64,000 nucleotides of DNA from Aquimonas sp044377145 (GCF_044377145.1 NZ_JBILJQ010000018.1:10318-74317), one strand, 5' to 3'. Shown: positions 16,701 to 25,803, numbered from the stretch's first letter. Made by a program: numbers and translations. The notes: a model not told the origin generated them from the letters alone.

Positions 16701-18328
16701 ACACGGTAGGCGGCGCCGTCGCTGGCGAACACGGTCAGCAGATAGCGGCTGGGCGTGGTCGCTGCCGGCAGCTCGATCCGCGCCTGGCCCTCGGCATCGG
16801 TGCGCAGCTCGGTGCTGCTCAGCTCGACCGGAAACTGGCCGAGGTACTGCAGCTCGTTGTCGATCATCGACAGCTGCTGCGCGCGCAGGCCGAGCTGCAC
16901 ATGTGCATCGCGCACCGGCGAGCCGTCCGGGTAGAGCAGGCTGAGCCGGCCCAGCACCGGTTCGCCGGTGCCGTGCTCGGGCTTGTCCAGGTCCAGAACG
17001 ATCTCGAAATGCGGCTTGATGTACTCGGCGACCCGGAACGCACTGCTGTAGAGCTGCTCGCGGTAGCTGAAGCGCAGCTCGTAGCCGCCGGCGGTGGCGT
17101 TGTCGGGCAGCTGGAAGCGACCGGCGGCACCCTCGCTGCCGGTGAAGGCCAGCGGCAGGCTCTGCAGCAGGCTGCCGTTGGCGTCGAGCACATTGAGCTC
17201 GATCCGGCCGTCCTGGGCGCGCACCGAATCGCGCGCGCTCTTGAACTCGCGGCCGAGGATTTTCACCTCGACCCAGTCACCCGGCCGGTACAGCGGGCGG
17301 TCGGTGAAGGCGTACAGCTTGGTGTCGTAGATTTCGCTGTCGTAGTAGAAATTCTCCGACACGAACACGCCGCCCTCGGCATCCTCGCCCAGCACATAGG
17401 AGCGCTCGGGGCTGACGTGGCTGAGCTGCAGCAGGCCACGGCTGTCGGTGCGGCCGCGGCTGAGCAGGCCGACGCCGTCGGTCCACAGCACCTGCGCATC
17501 GGGCACGGCGCGGCCTTCGCGTTTGTCGGCGGTCCACACCAGCAGCTCGGAGCCGGCGATCTTGGTGATCGCCACGGTGTCGGCGACGAACACCACCGTG
17601 GTGGCGCGGAAGCGGCCGATCATCGCCTCGACCAGATACAGGCCGGGCTTCAGATGACCGAGCGGGATCTCGACATTGCCCTCCTTCTCGCCGATGAAAT
17701 CGCTGGATGAGCCCGCCAGCTGGGTGTCGACCGCTGGCGCGATGGGTTTGGCTTCCCATAGCGGATAGCGGAACTCGCTGACCAGGGGCAGGCCGGCAAT
17801 CGGCGCGAACTGCGGCTGCTGCTCGAACCGGGTCGGCGCGCGGATCGCTTCACCCATTTTCAGTTCCGGCAGCTCGGCAGTGACCTCGCGGCGCGCCTCG
17901 TAGGCGAAGCTGCGCTGCATCGCGCGGCGCGATTCGCGATACCAGTGGTCCCACAGATAGGCCAGCGCATTGGACAGGCCCTCGCCCTGGTACACGCCAT
18001 CGAGGCGGATCCGGTGCAGGTTCGGCTGCCGCTGCAGAAACTGCAGCGGTTGCTCGATCCGGTACACGCGCATGTCGACACCGCCGTAGGGCTCCAGCTC
18101 GAAGCGGCGGTAGTCGCGGCCCGGTGCTTCCAGCCGCACCCGCGCCGGCTCGTCGCTGCCGAAGCTGCTGTCAGCCAGCAGGAAGAACTGCTCGCCGGCC
18201 AGCGGGCGGTAGTCACTCGCCGGAACGGTTTCGTCCATCTGCGCCAGCGCGGCTGCGCCCGGCAGCAGCAGGGCGAACACGGCCAGGGCCGGCGCAAGAC
18301 GACGCAGCGCGCGCTGCAGACCGTTCAT
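13748..18328 (-). CDS. Bacterial alpha-2-macroglobulin (YfaS/MagD-like)
   Basis: 1526 aa from ATG 18328, whose first bases overlap the YfaT-like stop (ATGA). The signal peptide runs to about residue 30 (ALLLPGAAALAQ). Macroglobulin-type beta domains follow (KITFF-like RPLYRPGDWVEVKILGR, LYPDGSPVRDAHV). Then come the A2M domain (WAPLLQTDAQGRARLSFRMPDSLTRWRI) and the thioester motif GCSEQ (C1065, E1067, Q1068), and a helical alpha/alpha domain. The CxEQ thioester lets macroglobulins couple covalently to a protease that cleaves the bait region. In Gram-negative bacteria they guard the periplasm. Length is close to E. coli YfaS (about 1530 aa). A C-terminal receptor-like beta domain ends the protein. 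The order of neighbours equals magA-F. Confidence 0.93.
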   Translation of the reverse strand: MNGLQRALRRLAPALAVFALLLPGAAALAQMDETVPASDYRPLAGEQFFLLADSSFGSDEPARVRLEAPGRDYRRFELEPYGGVDMRVYRIEQPLQFLQRQPNLHRIRLDGVYQGEGLSNALAYLWDHWYRESRRAMQRSFAYEARREVTAELPELKMGEAIRAPTRFEQQPQFAPIAGLPLVSEFRYPLWEAKPIAPAVDTQLAGSSSDFIGEKEGNVEIPLGHLKPGLYLVEAMIGRFRATTVVFVADTVAITKIAGSELLVWTADKREGRAVPDAQVLWTDGVGLLSRGRTDSRGLLQLSHVSPERSYVLGEDAEGGVFVSENFYYDSEIYDTKLYAFTDRPLYRPGDWVEVKILGREFKSARDSVRAQDGRIELNVLDANGSLLQSLPLAFTGSEGAAGRFQLPDNATAGGYELRFSYREQLYSSAFRVAEYIKPHFEIVLDLDKPEHGTGEPVLGRLSLLYPDGSPVRDAHVQLGLRAQQLSMIDNELQYLGQFPVELSSTELRTDAEGQARIELPAATTPSRYLLTVFASDGAAYRVRSSKEILIERGAAQYRLQAERRFSAVGDTLRLRYSAEGDQRGDAPQRYTWVRLEDRSRGEGALAADADSFELRLPQPGTYNISLLNQHGQILGGTGHAVSGDGVRASPGSIEIVLDQAEYQHGATAEALLTFPQPVAEALLTLERDQVEATALLSAGADWLSLERLNETQFRARIPVTAEFAPNLTFSVLYTQAGEYSFQNAGIKVTMPSIEVAIRPERELYRPGETVTLEFETTRDGKPQPTRLTVSVVDEMIYALQPEIAPTIGEFFFHPRRNNVRTAASLSFISYDVALPGRPSPPPAGNRSERGVKVLERPRREEVDTAAWAPLLQTDAQGRARLSFRMPDSLTRWRITARAVADDGLVGQRRAFIRSEQPLYLKWSGPTQFRAGDAPQLGLLAFNQGSEAVDVELLSRWKGSEQRQPHRLQRGANFLAIDALDTASGGELVAELYQNDQRADALSVDLEALAETWRARSSLSLQPNAASTPLALPADAGEIELRLAVGSAALFRSALDDLIDYPWGCSEQTASRLLPLALALPSLQQASPAQQDRLRLVLANGRLRLMQMAGPSARFSWWGAEGSEDAFLTAYAYYADFHASRALGVALPPGHFERVLQIYSEQADGMAPLKRMLILDFAHAMQLPVKTLLEGALSALAETPMPEQPDTIEVVDSLVFAAPNSAQAHAAATLLGLRLAAELKLEAPPKLAKLAEAAERRLAESALPFAQALRLHRGAADPAAIAAVFAQLAPEQSTLERALALSWLQQAAAAGDSAAAPAPTGDWQRVDGPALEPRWRWTGAQPPTDLAFAQLPGTVLSARIGYDSAASPSSELPVQISRRLWKLVPGSSAFEFSLQAVAADAPLQSSALYLDEIELRNTADGALHYGLVEVPLPPGADVERTTWGLNLVAGSGDVAAPALERARHEPGQLAYALPVDVLVGTASYRHLLRFSQRGEFKLPPARYTRMYQPGQEAWETEPALARVVVE

Positions 18329-19002
18329 GGGCTGAGCCACCGCAGCCGATAGACGCCCACGAAGTTGGGGTTGCTTGCGTCCGGTATCCACCGTGTGTCC
18401 TTCCATTGCATGAGCTGGGGCAGGGTCAGGCTGCGCAGGCCGTTGTCGTCCGCGCTCTGGCTGCCGGTGTGGTAAGCGATGAAGCGGCCGGTCCAGATCA
18501 TCAGATGCTGGTCGTCGCCCTGGTCGAAGAACAGCAGGTCGCCGGGTGCGGCCTGCTGCAGGTCGCGGCCGACCGCGACGCTGTTGTGCTGGATCAGCTT
18601 GATCGCATTGACGTACGGCCCGATCTGTCCGCCGCCCTGCTGCCAGCGCTGGGCCAGCGCTCGCTGTTCGGCGCTGTACTCCATCTCCGGCGGCAGCAGC
18701 GCGCTGCTCATGCCCATGCTGCGCAGCCAGGCGGCGTCGTGCGGCTTGAGCGCCTCGTTGGCGGCGAAGCGGACCAGGCCGGCGCAGTCCTGCTGGTGCC
18801 AGCGCGGGCTCGGGCCCTGGCGCAGCTGCTCCAGCACGATGCGCACGAACCAGCTGCGGAACACCCGGCTCTGCGCGGCATCGAGACGCACCTCGGCAGC
18901 CTCGGTCGGCGCGGCCGAAACACCGTTCGGCAACGCCAGCAGGGCGCCCAGCAGCAGGCCGGTCCAGCGCAGGGCTGGGCCGATGGCGAAGGCTTGATTC
19001 AC
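18325..19002 (-). CDS. DUF1175 family protein (YfaT/MagC-like), NlpC/P60-like
   Basis: 225 aa from a GTG at 19002 that overlaps the preceding stop (GTGA); a longer frame exists to 19035 but the overlap favours this start. Signal segment LLLGALLALPNGVSA. The sequence QQDCAGLVRFAANEAL (C73) followed by GDLLFFDQGDDQHLMIW (H166) has the spacing and wording of NlpC/P60 cysteine peptidases (DCSGLV and GDLVFF...HVGIY). I therefore infer a papain-like peptidase or transpeptidase active in the periplasm, perhaps on peptidoglycan peptides or on the macroglobulin. It is the third gene of the operon and is coupled to yfaS-like by 4 bp. Confidence 0.87.
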   Translation of the reverse strand: MNQAFAIGPALRWTGLLLGALLALPNGVSAAPTEAAEVRLDAAQSRVFRSWFVRIVLEQLRQGPSPRWHQQDCAGLVRFAANEALKPHDAAWLRSMGMSSALLPPEMEYSAEQRALAQRWQQGGGQIGPYVNAIKLIQHNSVAVGRDLQQAAPGDLLFFDQGDDQHLMIWTGRFIAYHTGSQSADDNGLRSLTLPQLMQWKDTRWIPDASNPNFVGVYRLRWLSP

Positions 19003-20744
19003 AGCGCGTTCCACTCGACTTCCAGCCAGGTCCAAGGGTCGCGCGCGCTGGCATCGTCCGGCAGCTGCAGGGCCTGCGGCGGATTCGCCGCGGCGGCGCG
19101 CAGCTTGGGCAGCAGATGGGTTTGCGCGGCATTGCGGAACACCGCCTCGACCGACTCCGGCAGGCTGCTCAGGGCTTCCTGCTCCAGCAGCAGGCTGAGC
19201 TGTTCGGGCGCGAAGTACAGCGGCACCGGGCCGCCGTCCGGCAGCTGTTCGGCCAGCGGCGGGAAGCGTTTGGCCAATGCGGCCTGGGCCTGCTCGACCA
19301 GGCGCGCATCCAGCGAGAACAGCAGGTGCCGGCCCTGGCGCGCCAGCGCGATGCGGAAGAAGCGGCCGGATTCGCGCGGCTCGTCGTCGCCGGCGTCCTC
19401 TTGCGGGTGCATGCCCCAGGCCGAGCTGACCGCACGCTGCCAGCGCTGGCCTTCGGTGTTGGATTCACTGCGCAGCGGCCAGCGCGCGCCGTCGGCTTCG
19501 CGCTCGCGGGTGCCGATCAGGGCGTCGAAGGCGGCGCCAAGCGCGCTGTCGAACTGCGCCGGGTCAGCCGCTGCAGCGGTGCTCGCGGCGGCATCGGCAT
19601 CGGCAGCCGCAGGCGCCAGCGCGGTGATCAGCAGCGGCGTGTACAGCCGCGACTGCGGATACCAGCACAGCGCTGCCGGGCCTCGCAGCTGCTGTTGCAG
19701 ATCGTCCGGCAGCGCGGTCAACGGCTGCAGACGTTTGATCAGCAGGCCGAGCGCATCGGTGGAGATCGGCACCGCCGCGCAGGCAGCCGCACCGATCGGC
19801 GCGGCCTGCCACAGCGGCGCGAAGTCGAGCGCCGCCGGCTCAATGTTGTTCAGCGCAACAAAGCTGCGCCACTGGCCGTCGCGCAGCTCCACCCGCAGGC
19901 CGGACAGCTGCGGCAGCAGGGCGCCGTAGCCCATCGCCAGATAGTCGGCGCTGATCACCAGCCGGTGGCGCGCGAGCAGCGGGTTCAGCGCGAAGCGCGT
20001 CGGCAGCGCCTGGGCGTCCTGCTGCAGCGAGGCCCGCAGCAGTTCGAGCCCGCCGTCGGAGCTGCCGCTGACTTCGACCAGGCTGGGCGATGCCAGCACA
20101 TGCAGGCGGTCGCCGTGGGCGGCGAACAACAGGGCGCGCTGCCAGCCGTAGCGCAGCCGGTAGACCGGCACCACCGCGCCGTCGATCTCGAGATTGCTCA
20201 GCTGCGACAGCTGGCGATCGTCCGCCGCCACCGTTGCCAGCGGGCTCAGTAACTGGCCGAGGGCACCGCGCTGGATGTTGAGCAGGGCATGCGCCAGCTT
20301 GCCGTCAGGCCCGCGCCACAGCGCGATCTGGGCCGGCTGATCCAGCAGCTCGGCCAAGAGCTGATCCTGCCAGTCGAGCTTGTGTTCGAAGGCCAGCCGA
20401 CGCAGCGCGCCCGCCACGCCCAGACGGTCGGCATTGCTTTCGTAGTAGAAAACGAAGTCTTCGCTGAGCAGGTCGGCCAACAGCGGTGCGCGCAGCAGAT
20501 CGCGCGGCAGGCTCGCCAGCGCCTGGCTTTCGATCAGCGCGTCCGGTCGGGCGGGGTCGAAGGCGAGTACCGCCTCGCCGTCCCAGCGGTCGTGGCGATA
20601 CTCCTGCCAGCTGCGCCAGCCGACCCAGCCGGCCGCAGCCAGCGGCAACAGCAGCAGCGCGGTCAGGAGTCGGCGACGGCCGCTGGGCGCGGACGCGGCA
20701 GGGGCAGGTGCGGCGGGGGCAGGTGCAGCGGGCGTGGCGGTCAT
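18999..20744 (-). CDS. DUF2138 family membrane-anchored protein (YfaA/MagB-like)
   Basis: 581 aa. After a Pro/Ala-rich cytoplasmic leader comes one transmembrane helix (LLTALLLLPLAAAGWVGW), then a large periplasmic region. The body starts with DALIESQALASLPRDLLRAPLLADLLSEDFVFYYE, the conserved opening of the DUF2138 family, and no catalytic motif is apparent. In P. aeruginosa MagB belongs to the membrane-associated complex of the macroglobulin, so this protein probably anchors the system at the inner membrane. It lies 48 bp after the first DUF2135 gene and its stop overlaps the GTG start of the DUF1175 gene. Confidence 0.87.
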   Translation of the reverse strand: MTATPAAPAPAAPAPAASAPSGRRRLLTALLLLPLAAAGWVGWRSWQEYRHDRWDGEAVLAFDPARPDALIESQALASLPRDLLRAPLLADLLSEDFVFYYESNADRLGVAGALRRLAFEHKLDWQDQLLAELLDQPAQIALWRGPDGKLAHALLNIQRGALGQLLSPLATVAADDRQLSQLSNLEIDGAVVPVYRLRYGWQRALLFAAHGDRLHVLASPSLVEVSGSSDGGLELLRASLQQDAQALPTRFALNPLLARHRLVISADYLAMGYGALLPQLSGLRVELRDGQWRSFVALNNIEPAALDFAPLWQAAPIGAAACAAVPISTDALGLLIKRLQPLTALPDDLQQQLRGPAALCWYPQSRLYTPLLITALAPAAADADAAASTAAAADPAQFDSALGAAFDALIGTREREADGARWPLRSESNTEGQRWQRAVSSAWGMHPQEDAGDDEPRESGRFFRIALARQGRHLLFSLDARLVEQAQAALAKRFPPLAEQLPDGGPVPLYFAPEQLSLLLEQEALSSLPESVEAVFRNAAQTHLLPKLRAAAANPPQALQLPDDASARDPWTWLEVEWNAL

Positions 20745-20792
20745 GCGAGGCCTGTGGCGAAGAGTGCGATAGGGCCGGAGCCGGCCGGTGCG

Positions 20793-21644
20793 TCAGTAGT
20801 CGAACGACTTGATCAGCTGCAGATCGCCGATCGCGCGCAGCGGCACCAGGAAGGTCTCGCGGCGCTCGTTGACGGTGTTCTCGTTGAACACCAGGCTGAT
20901 CTGGGTGGTGATCATGTCGCGATCGTTGCTGCCTTCATCGAAGTTGTAGCCACCCGCGCCGAGGTTGCCCCAGTAGTTGATGTAGACCGCATAGGTGCCG
21001 CGCAGCGGCGCGGTCATGGTGAACACCTCGGGGCCCGGGCCATCGACGCTGTCGACATCCAGCCCGCCGCCATTGCTCATCACCGGATCAGCCCAATAGG
21101 CGTGCTGGCCATCGGGCGTGAGTACGTGCAGATCGACCTCGGCGCCGGGATCGTCCCAGCCCAGCACGATGCGGATGCGCGCCGGGGTCTTCAGCGCATT
21201 GGCCTCGTAGAACTGTGCTCGCCTCAGCACCTCGCCTTCGGCGCTCATCACCGCCACGCTGTTGGAGCCGGCGCCGAACGCGTACGGCCGCGCGAAGCGC
21301 CCTTCGGCGTCGGTATACAGCGGCAGCGGATTGCCATTGACCGCCAAGGTCTGCGCGCGGCGGGTGGCGTCGATGCCGCGCAGGCGACCTTCGATCAGGC
21401 TGCGCCCGCGCTGGCCGCCGCGATCGATTGGCGGGGTCGGATAGGCGACTCGCACTTCATCCGGCGTGCCGAGCAGGCCGTGATAGCGCCAGCCGCCGGT
21501 GGGGCCGGACAGCTCGGCGGATGCGGGTTCGGTGACGGCCGCCGGTTCGGGCGCGGCTGGCGCGGGCTGCGCCGTGGCGGGCAGAGCTGCCGACAGCAGC
21601 AGGCCGCACAGTGACCTGCACATCGACCCGGATGCATCTGACAT
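20793..21644 (-). CDS. DUF2135 family secreted protein (YfaP/MagA-like), first gene of the A2M operon
   Basis: 283 aa from ATG 21644, chosen because a strong purine tract (GGGGGAG on the coding strand) lies about 8 nt upstream; a longer frame to 21818 lacks such support. Signal peptide LCGLLLSAALPATAQ. The DUF2135 core reads IRIVLGWDDPGAEVDLHVLTPDG, NGGGLDVDSVDGPGPEVF and GTYAVYINYWGN. The end VNERRETFLVPLRAIGDLQLIKSF is almost the same as in the paralogue that closes the operon. As first gene, it should lie next to the operon promoter, in 21645-21848. Secreted or periplasmic; role in the macroglobulin complex is inferred from the Mag operon. Confidence 0.88.
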   Translation of the reverse strand: MSDASGSMCRSLCGLLLSAALPATAQPAPAAPEPAAVTEPASAELSGPTGGWRYHGLLGTPDEVRVAYPTPPIDRGGQRGRSLIEGRLRGIDATRRAQTLAVNGNPLPLYTDAEGRFARPYAFGAGSNSVAVMSAEGEVLRRAQFYEANALKTPARIRIVLGWDDPGAEVDLHVLTPDGQHAYWADPVMSNGGGLDVDSVDGPGPEVFTMTAPLRGTYAVYINYWGNLGAGGYNFDEGSNDRDMITTQISLVFNENTVNERRETFLVPLRAIGDLQLIKSFDY

Positions 21645-21848
21645 CGTGGCTCCCCCCGCCAAGAACAGTTGGACCCGCCCACCGCGCGGATCACCCAAGG
21701 CTGCGCCCGCATTCGGGCTGGCCAGGTGACGAATTGTGGCTGAACGCGGGCGCTGCTGCGCGCTGTAAACCGAGGTGGGCGGTGTGCGGCAGGCGGGCCA
21801 TTGCGGCGGGTCGCTCAAATTGATCGGCGATGCTTGAGATAAACCACC

Positions 21849-24800
21849 TTAATTCGCCACGATGGTGCGGAATACTTCGGTGAAGTGCGATGGAAAATCA
21901 CGCAGGATCACGTTGATGTCATCCGGATGCCGTCTGATCAGCTTACGGGCGCCATCTCTAGTTTCAGCAGATTCCCAGATCATCCCCTCCGATAGGGCCT
22001 GTGCAATCACGCGCTCCGAAAATCCCGCCTCGTAGTACGAGATGCAATCTAGACTAGGAAGCCCGTACTTCAACCTCTTCTGTAGCAGGTCAAGGTGGCC
22101 CGCGATCGACTCCCCTAACTCTTCAGTTGCTCGCGCTACGAACGACTCTTTAACCGAAGCAAGCAGCAACGCAAATTCAAAGCCAAAAGTCTGCTCGCAA
22201 AGGGCAACAACCAAATCCAAATCGAACGCTCTCCTGGACTTCCCATGCGAATATGTGGCTTCAAGTATGCTTAGATCTTGCAGAAGAGCTGCGAAGGATC
22301 GGCCTGCCAGCCATCCTTTGGCTAACGCGTTGAGTGCGCCCTCGGGCACAGTATCAAAGAGCCGCTTCTCAGAGGATAATTTAGTCAAGAGGGGCCACAG
22401 GAGTTCGAACAAGTCATCAGTCGATTGCGATGCCCCGATCACACTCTCGTTCTCAATCACCCACGCTTCAACTTTCAGGGCATGATCGATCCCCAAGAGG
22501 GTGCGCCCGAAGCGGTGTTGGTCGTCGACATTGGGAACACGCACATCGATGCGCCGCGCCACGGATTCAAACATATCTGTCAACAGCGCTTCTTGTTCTG
22601 GGGTCGCAAGAGAAAACGCCAAGGTTTCGCTTGCCAGTTCCCTCGCGTTTGCAACGAAAGTCTCGGTATCCACATCGCTGCGATAGGTCATCAAAAAACT
22701 CTCAACTGCCTCGATGATCTTTTTCTTAGCCCTGAGCTGCTCCCGCAACGACTCAACCGAGAACTTCTTACTTTGCAGTTCGGCGGAGATGTTCCCGATA
22801 GCCTCATACAGCCCCTCCCAATCATCAACGATCATGGCTGCCAACTCGACGGGGCTTGGCCTGCCCAAAGCTCGTGTTCCCGTCTCGTTCTTCATCGGAT
22901 CGAAAATCGAGAGCAACGTGCTCCGAGTTGGCTCGGCGCTGTCAGGGTGGATCAAATTAACGGCATTATCCCAGCGACGCGATTCGGTGACTCGCTCGTC
23001 GTACAGTCGGTGGCCGGTGAAGATCACCGTCCCTTCACCATACATCCCCGCACGTCCAGCCCGGTCCATCAAGTTATGAAAATCCCGCGCCTTAATCAAC
23101 TCCCGCCCCTGCATGGCGCTCGTCACAAGCAGATATCGGATAGGGAGGTTGACGCCCTGCGCAAGGGTTGAGGTGCAGCCGATTAATCGAATAAGCCGCT
23201 GTCGCATCGCATACTCGATTGCAATCCTAATCCCTTGCGGCGTGTTGCCATGGTGGGCAAAAATGCCAAGAGCAGCGCCCTTCGTCAAGTAAGCGTCGGC
23301 ACCAAAGTTCCTTGAGAAGAGGTTTACGAAGCGGCGAATCTCTTCAGGGTCGCTGTGCGTTGATGGCGGCTCTAGCGAGATTCCGCGCCGAAATGTCTGC
23401 TCGACTGCATCTCTGACGATTTTAGACGCGGAGGCCTTTCGGCCCGCATAAATCGCGACACCGCCGTTCTCCAGAAGGCGCAAGCCAAGGTAAAGTGCGA
23501 TGGAGCCACTCTCCTTCGTGGGGAAGTATCGGTCCGACTTTTCTCTTGGAAGACGCGGCTGCAGTTCGGGCACGATGACCCGTGGAACGAAAAAGTCCTG
23601 CTCACTGTCGAACGCGACATTGAATTGAAGCTGGCCATCCCTCCCCAGAGGGAGGCTTGCAAACGCGACGAGTCGCCTAGCTTGCAAGGACTTGTCGGAA
23701 ACCACCCTTGACCCGTCCTTGAGAAGCCACGTGGCAACGGCCGCCGCGTTCTGGATGACCGCAGAGATCAGCACGCTCTGGGCCGAGTCGGGCAAAAGCC
23801 TCTTGATCGAGGTAAGTAGCAGCTCATAAATCACGCCGCGCGTGCCGGTGTCGAATTGGTGCCCCTCATCATAGACCACCAAGCCGGCCTTCTGAACGAT
23901 TTCGGGTTCCTGTCGCAGGATGTACAGGAGCTTCTCCGGGGTCAACACAACAACCTGGGGCGGCGACTCGATCGACACGTCGAAGATATCGAACTCAATG
24001 TCCGGCTGCAGCGCGTCGCTCGGTTGGTTGACGTTGTAGCCGTCGTCTCTGAATGTTCTTTCAAGATCGCTGGCGATCTCTTGGCACAGAGCACGGAACG
24101 GTGCAATGACCAACGCCAATTTGGTTCGCGCCGAAAGGAACGCCGACCGGATGATGAGTTCAGTTGCCCTCGACTTCCCGGCGCTCGTAGGCATCTGAAC
24201 GACACCCGATCTGCCCTTGTATAGGCCAGCGTCACCAACCATTCGTTGGGATGGCCACATCTCTTTGATTGACGCGGGTCGAGATAAGTAAGGTTGCCAG
24301 CTATTTTCACTCAGCTCACTGTAGTGCGGCAGCAAGGTCCAAGCAGAGTTTGCAATGCGTGTCGCGCTTACAGCGCCGAGCAAATCAGCCATCAGCAGTT
24401 CGTGCGCTGAAGCATTCGCATATGCCCAACTGCGCAACTTGCTGATCGCGACGGTAGCTCTGTCGCTCCCGTCACCGGACTTGAAGTGTTCGCCGAGCGC
24501 ACCAAGAATGGCTGTCGCATAGCTGAAATCAACGACATTGTCTGTCTGACTCCATGGCTTGTCCATGGCGGCCCTTGCAGCGAGAGCCAGTGGGTCGCCT
24601 TGAGGGTTTTCGAGTTGAGCCAGCTTGGCTATCTGCACTGCGGCATTCCCGGGCACATCGCCGAGGTAGAAGCCCGCTGCAGCCAACAAGCGCAGGTTGA
24701 AGGAGAGATCTTGGTTGAGCAGCGAATCATCAAACGCCTGAAGAACCTGGGCCGAAAAGATGACTTCGTCGCGCGGCGTCTGCACATCGCCCGCCATGCC

Positions 24801-24986
24801 AATGGCCTTCGCCACTGCTTCAGACGCAAAGTCACCCACGGTTCCGACGGCCAAGGGAAACTGCATCTCCAGATCCAGTCCTTCAGGAAGCGCAATGTGA
24901 TCGTCTTCCGGTACACCGTACTCGTACATCTTGCCCTTCGAGAGCGTGATCGCCGCTGCGAGACGAGCGCGTCGTTCAGGCTTCAT
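21849..24986 (-). CDS. hamB: Hachiman anti-phage helicase HamB
   Basis: 1045 aa from ATG 24986, preferred over ATG 25001 because AAGGG precedes it by about 7 nt. Superfamily 2 helicase with PTSAGKS (K271) as motif I, YDEGHQ (373-376) as the DEAH-type motif II, LISAV as motif III, TSTLAQGVNLP and DRAGRAGMYGEG as motifs V and VI. The last two are Ski2-like. HamB senses or unwinds invading DNA and releases the HamA nuclease. The gene overlaps hamA by 11 bp. The region is clearly less GC-rich than its flanks and uses AT-ending codons freely, so it was probably acquired by transfer. Full length with no visible break. Confidence 0.9.
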   Translation of the reverse strand: MKPERRARLAAAITLSKGKMYEYGVPEDDHIALPEGLDLEMQFPLAVGTVGDFASEAVAKAIGMAGDVQTPRDEVIFSAQVLQAFDDSLLNQDLSFNLRLLAAAGFYLGDVPGNAAVQIAKLAQLENPQGDPLALAARAAMDKPWSQTDNVVDFSYATAILGALGEHFKSGDGSDRATVAISKLRSWAYANASAHELLMADLLGAVSATRIANSAWTLLPHYSELSENSWQPYLSRPASIKEMWPSQRMVGDAGLYKGRSGVVQMPTSAGKSRATELIIRSAFLSARTKLALVIAPFRALCQEIASDLERTFRDDGYNVNQPSDALQPDIEFDIFDVSIESPPQVVVLTPEKLLYILRQEPEIVQKAGLVVYDEGHQFDTGTRGVIYELLLTSIKRLLPDSAQSVLISAVIQNAAAVATWLLKDGSRVVSDKSLQARRLVAFASLPLGRDGQLQFNVAFDSEQDFFVPRVIVPELQPRLPREKSDRYFPTKESGSIALYLGLRLLENGGVAIYAGRKASASKIVRDAVEQTFRRGISLEPPSTHSDPEEIRRFVNLFSRNFGADAYLTKGAALGIFAHHGNTPQGIRIAIEYAMRQRLIRLIGCTSTLAQGVNLPIRYLLVTSAMQGRELIKARDFHNLMDRAGRAGMYGEGTVIFTGHRLYDERVTESRRWDNAVNLIHPDSAEPTRSTLLSIFDPMKNETGTRALGRPSPVELAAMIVDDWEGLYEAIGNISAELQSKKFSVESLREQLRAKKKIIEAVESFLMTYRSDVDTETFVANARELASETLAFSLATPEQEALLTDMFESVARRIDVRVPNVDDQHRFGRTLLGIDHALKVEAWVIENESVIGASQSTDDLFELLWPLLTKLSSEKRLFDTVPEGALNALAKGWLAGRSFAALLQDLSILEATYSHGKSRRAFDLDLVVALCEQTFGFEFALLLASVKESFVARATEELGESIAGHLDLLQKRLKYGLPSLDCISYYEAGFSERVIAQALSEGMIWESAETRDGARKLIRRHPDDINVILRDFPSHFTEVFRTIVAN

Positions 24987-25803
24987 TGGCAGCCCTTTCA
25001 TAGAGCGCATGGACAAACCCCATAAGCGCTTCGGAATGCAGCACCACGAGCATGAGATTATCGACGTTCTCATGCTCCGCGCAGTCGGTTTTGGGTATTT
25101 GCCCGGGGTCGTAAACGCTGGAGCAAAAGATGGCTGCGGCTCCAGACATTCTAACGTAGGGCACCTCAAGTCCATCTTGGAACCGTTCCACGCGATCCGC
25201 GCCTTCATCGTCTGTTCGCGCAATTAGGCGACGTTTCATCGCATTGAGCGACTCTGATATCCGATATACGTCCTTGGCTGAGTCGTTGACTGCGTCCTGT
25301 AATCTTGTATTCGCTTTTTTGCCACTGAGCTGTGCTTTGGACTCAAAGGAGATCAGGATATCTTTTCTGGACGGCTTGGAAGGACCAACGCCACCGAATT
25401 TGAACCCGAGCACATCGGTGCCCTTCGGCGACTCGTTTCGTACGAGCTTGTCGCCGTAGCGGGTGCGCGGTGCCCAAAATCCCAGTTGGCTTTCAAGAAG
25501 GTCAGCGATCAAAATTTCTGCGAAGTCACCCGACCGCGTAGCGGGCCCAAAGTCCTCTGTTTTATGCGGGAAAACCAAATCCGTCAAATATTGCGATCGT
25601 GACTTACTCGTCCCTTTCCTCAGGCGATCAATCTGGTCGTCGAGGCAGTAGTGTTGGCGAAAATGCTTTGCCCACATCGTTAGCGCCGGGCCGTCAGTGT
25701 GGTCGATGCTGAGTTCATACACAGCAACTGAAATACCATCTGCTGTCTGGACTTTCGCTCCTGTCTTCTTTAGCCAAGCGGTGTGTGGCATCGCTGTTGT
25801 CAT
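24976..25803 (-). CDS. hamA: Hachiman anti-phage nuclease HamA (DUF1837)
   Basis: 275 aa from ATG 25803 (an in-frame TTG lies 8 codons upstream). The DUF1837 signature is clear: MWAKHFRQHYCLDDQID, then YLTDLVFPHK, RSGDFAEILIADLLE and GTDVLGFKF. A PD-(D/E)xK-type active site is formed by D130 and E154-x-K156 (ISFESKAQ). HamA is the effector that degrades DNA when HamB is triggered, and overlap with hamB on the same strand matches the known two-gene system. All catalytic residues are present, so the system looks functional. Base composition is low-GC like hamB. Confidence 0.9.
   Translation of the reverse strand: MTTAMPHTAWLKKTGAKVQTADGISVAVYELSIDHTDGPALTMWAKHFRQHYCLDDQIDRLRKGTSKSRSQYLTDLVFPHKTEDFGPATRSGDFAEILIADLLESQLGFWAPRTRYGDKLVRNESPKGTDVLGFKFGGVGPSKPSRKDILISFESKAQLSGKKANTRLQDAVNDSAKDVYRISESLNAMKRRLIARTDDEGADRVERFQDGLEVPYVRMSGAAAIFCSSVYDPGQIPKTDCAEHENVDNLMLVVLHSEALMGFVHALYERAANEA

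Noticed and set aside
15431..17710. 759-codon plus-strand ORF opposite the macroglobulin gene
   Set aside because: Antisense shadow; the minus-strand protein has a signal peptide, A2M motifs and the thioester.
21645..21848. A further gene between the A2M operon and hamB
   Set aside because: The open frames lack starts with ribosome-binding sites; the stretch is better read as the operon promoter and island boundary.
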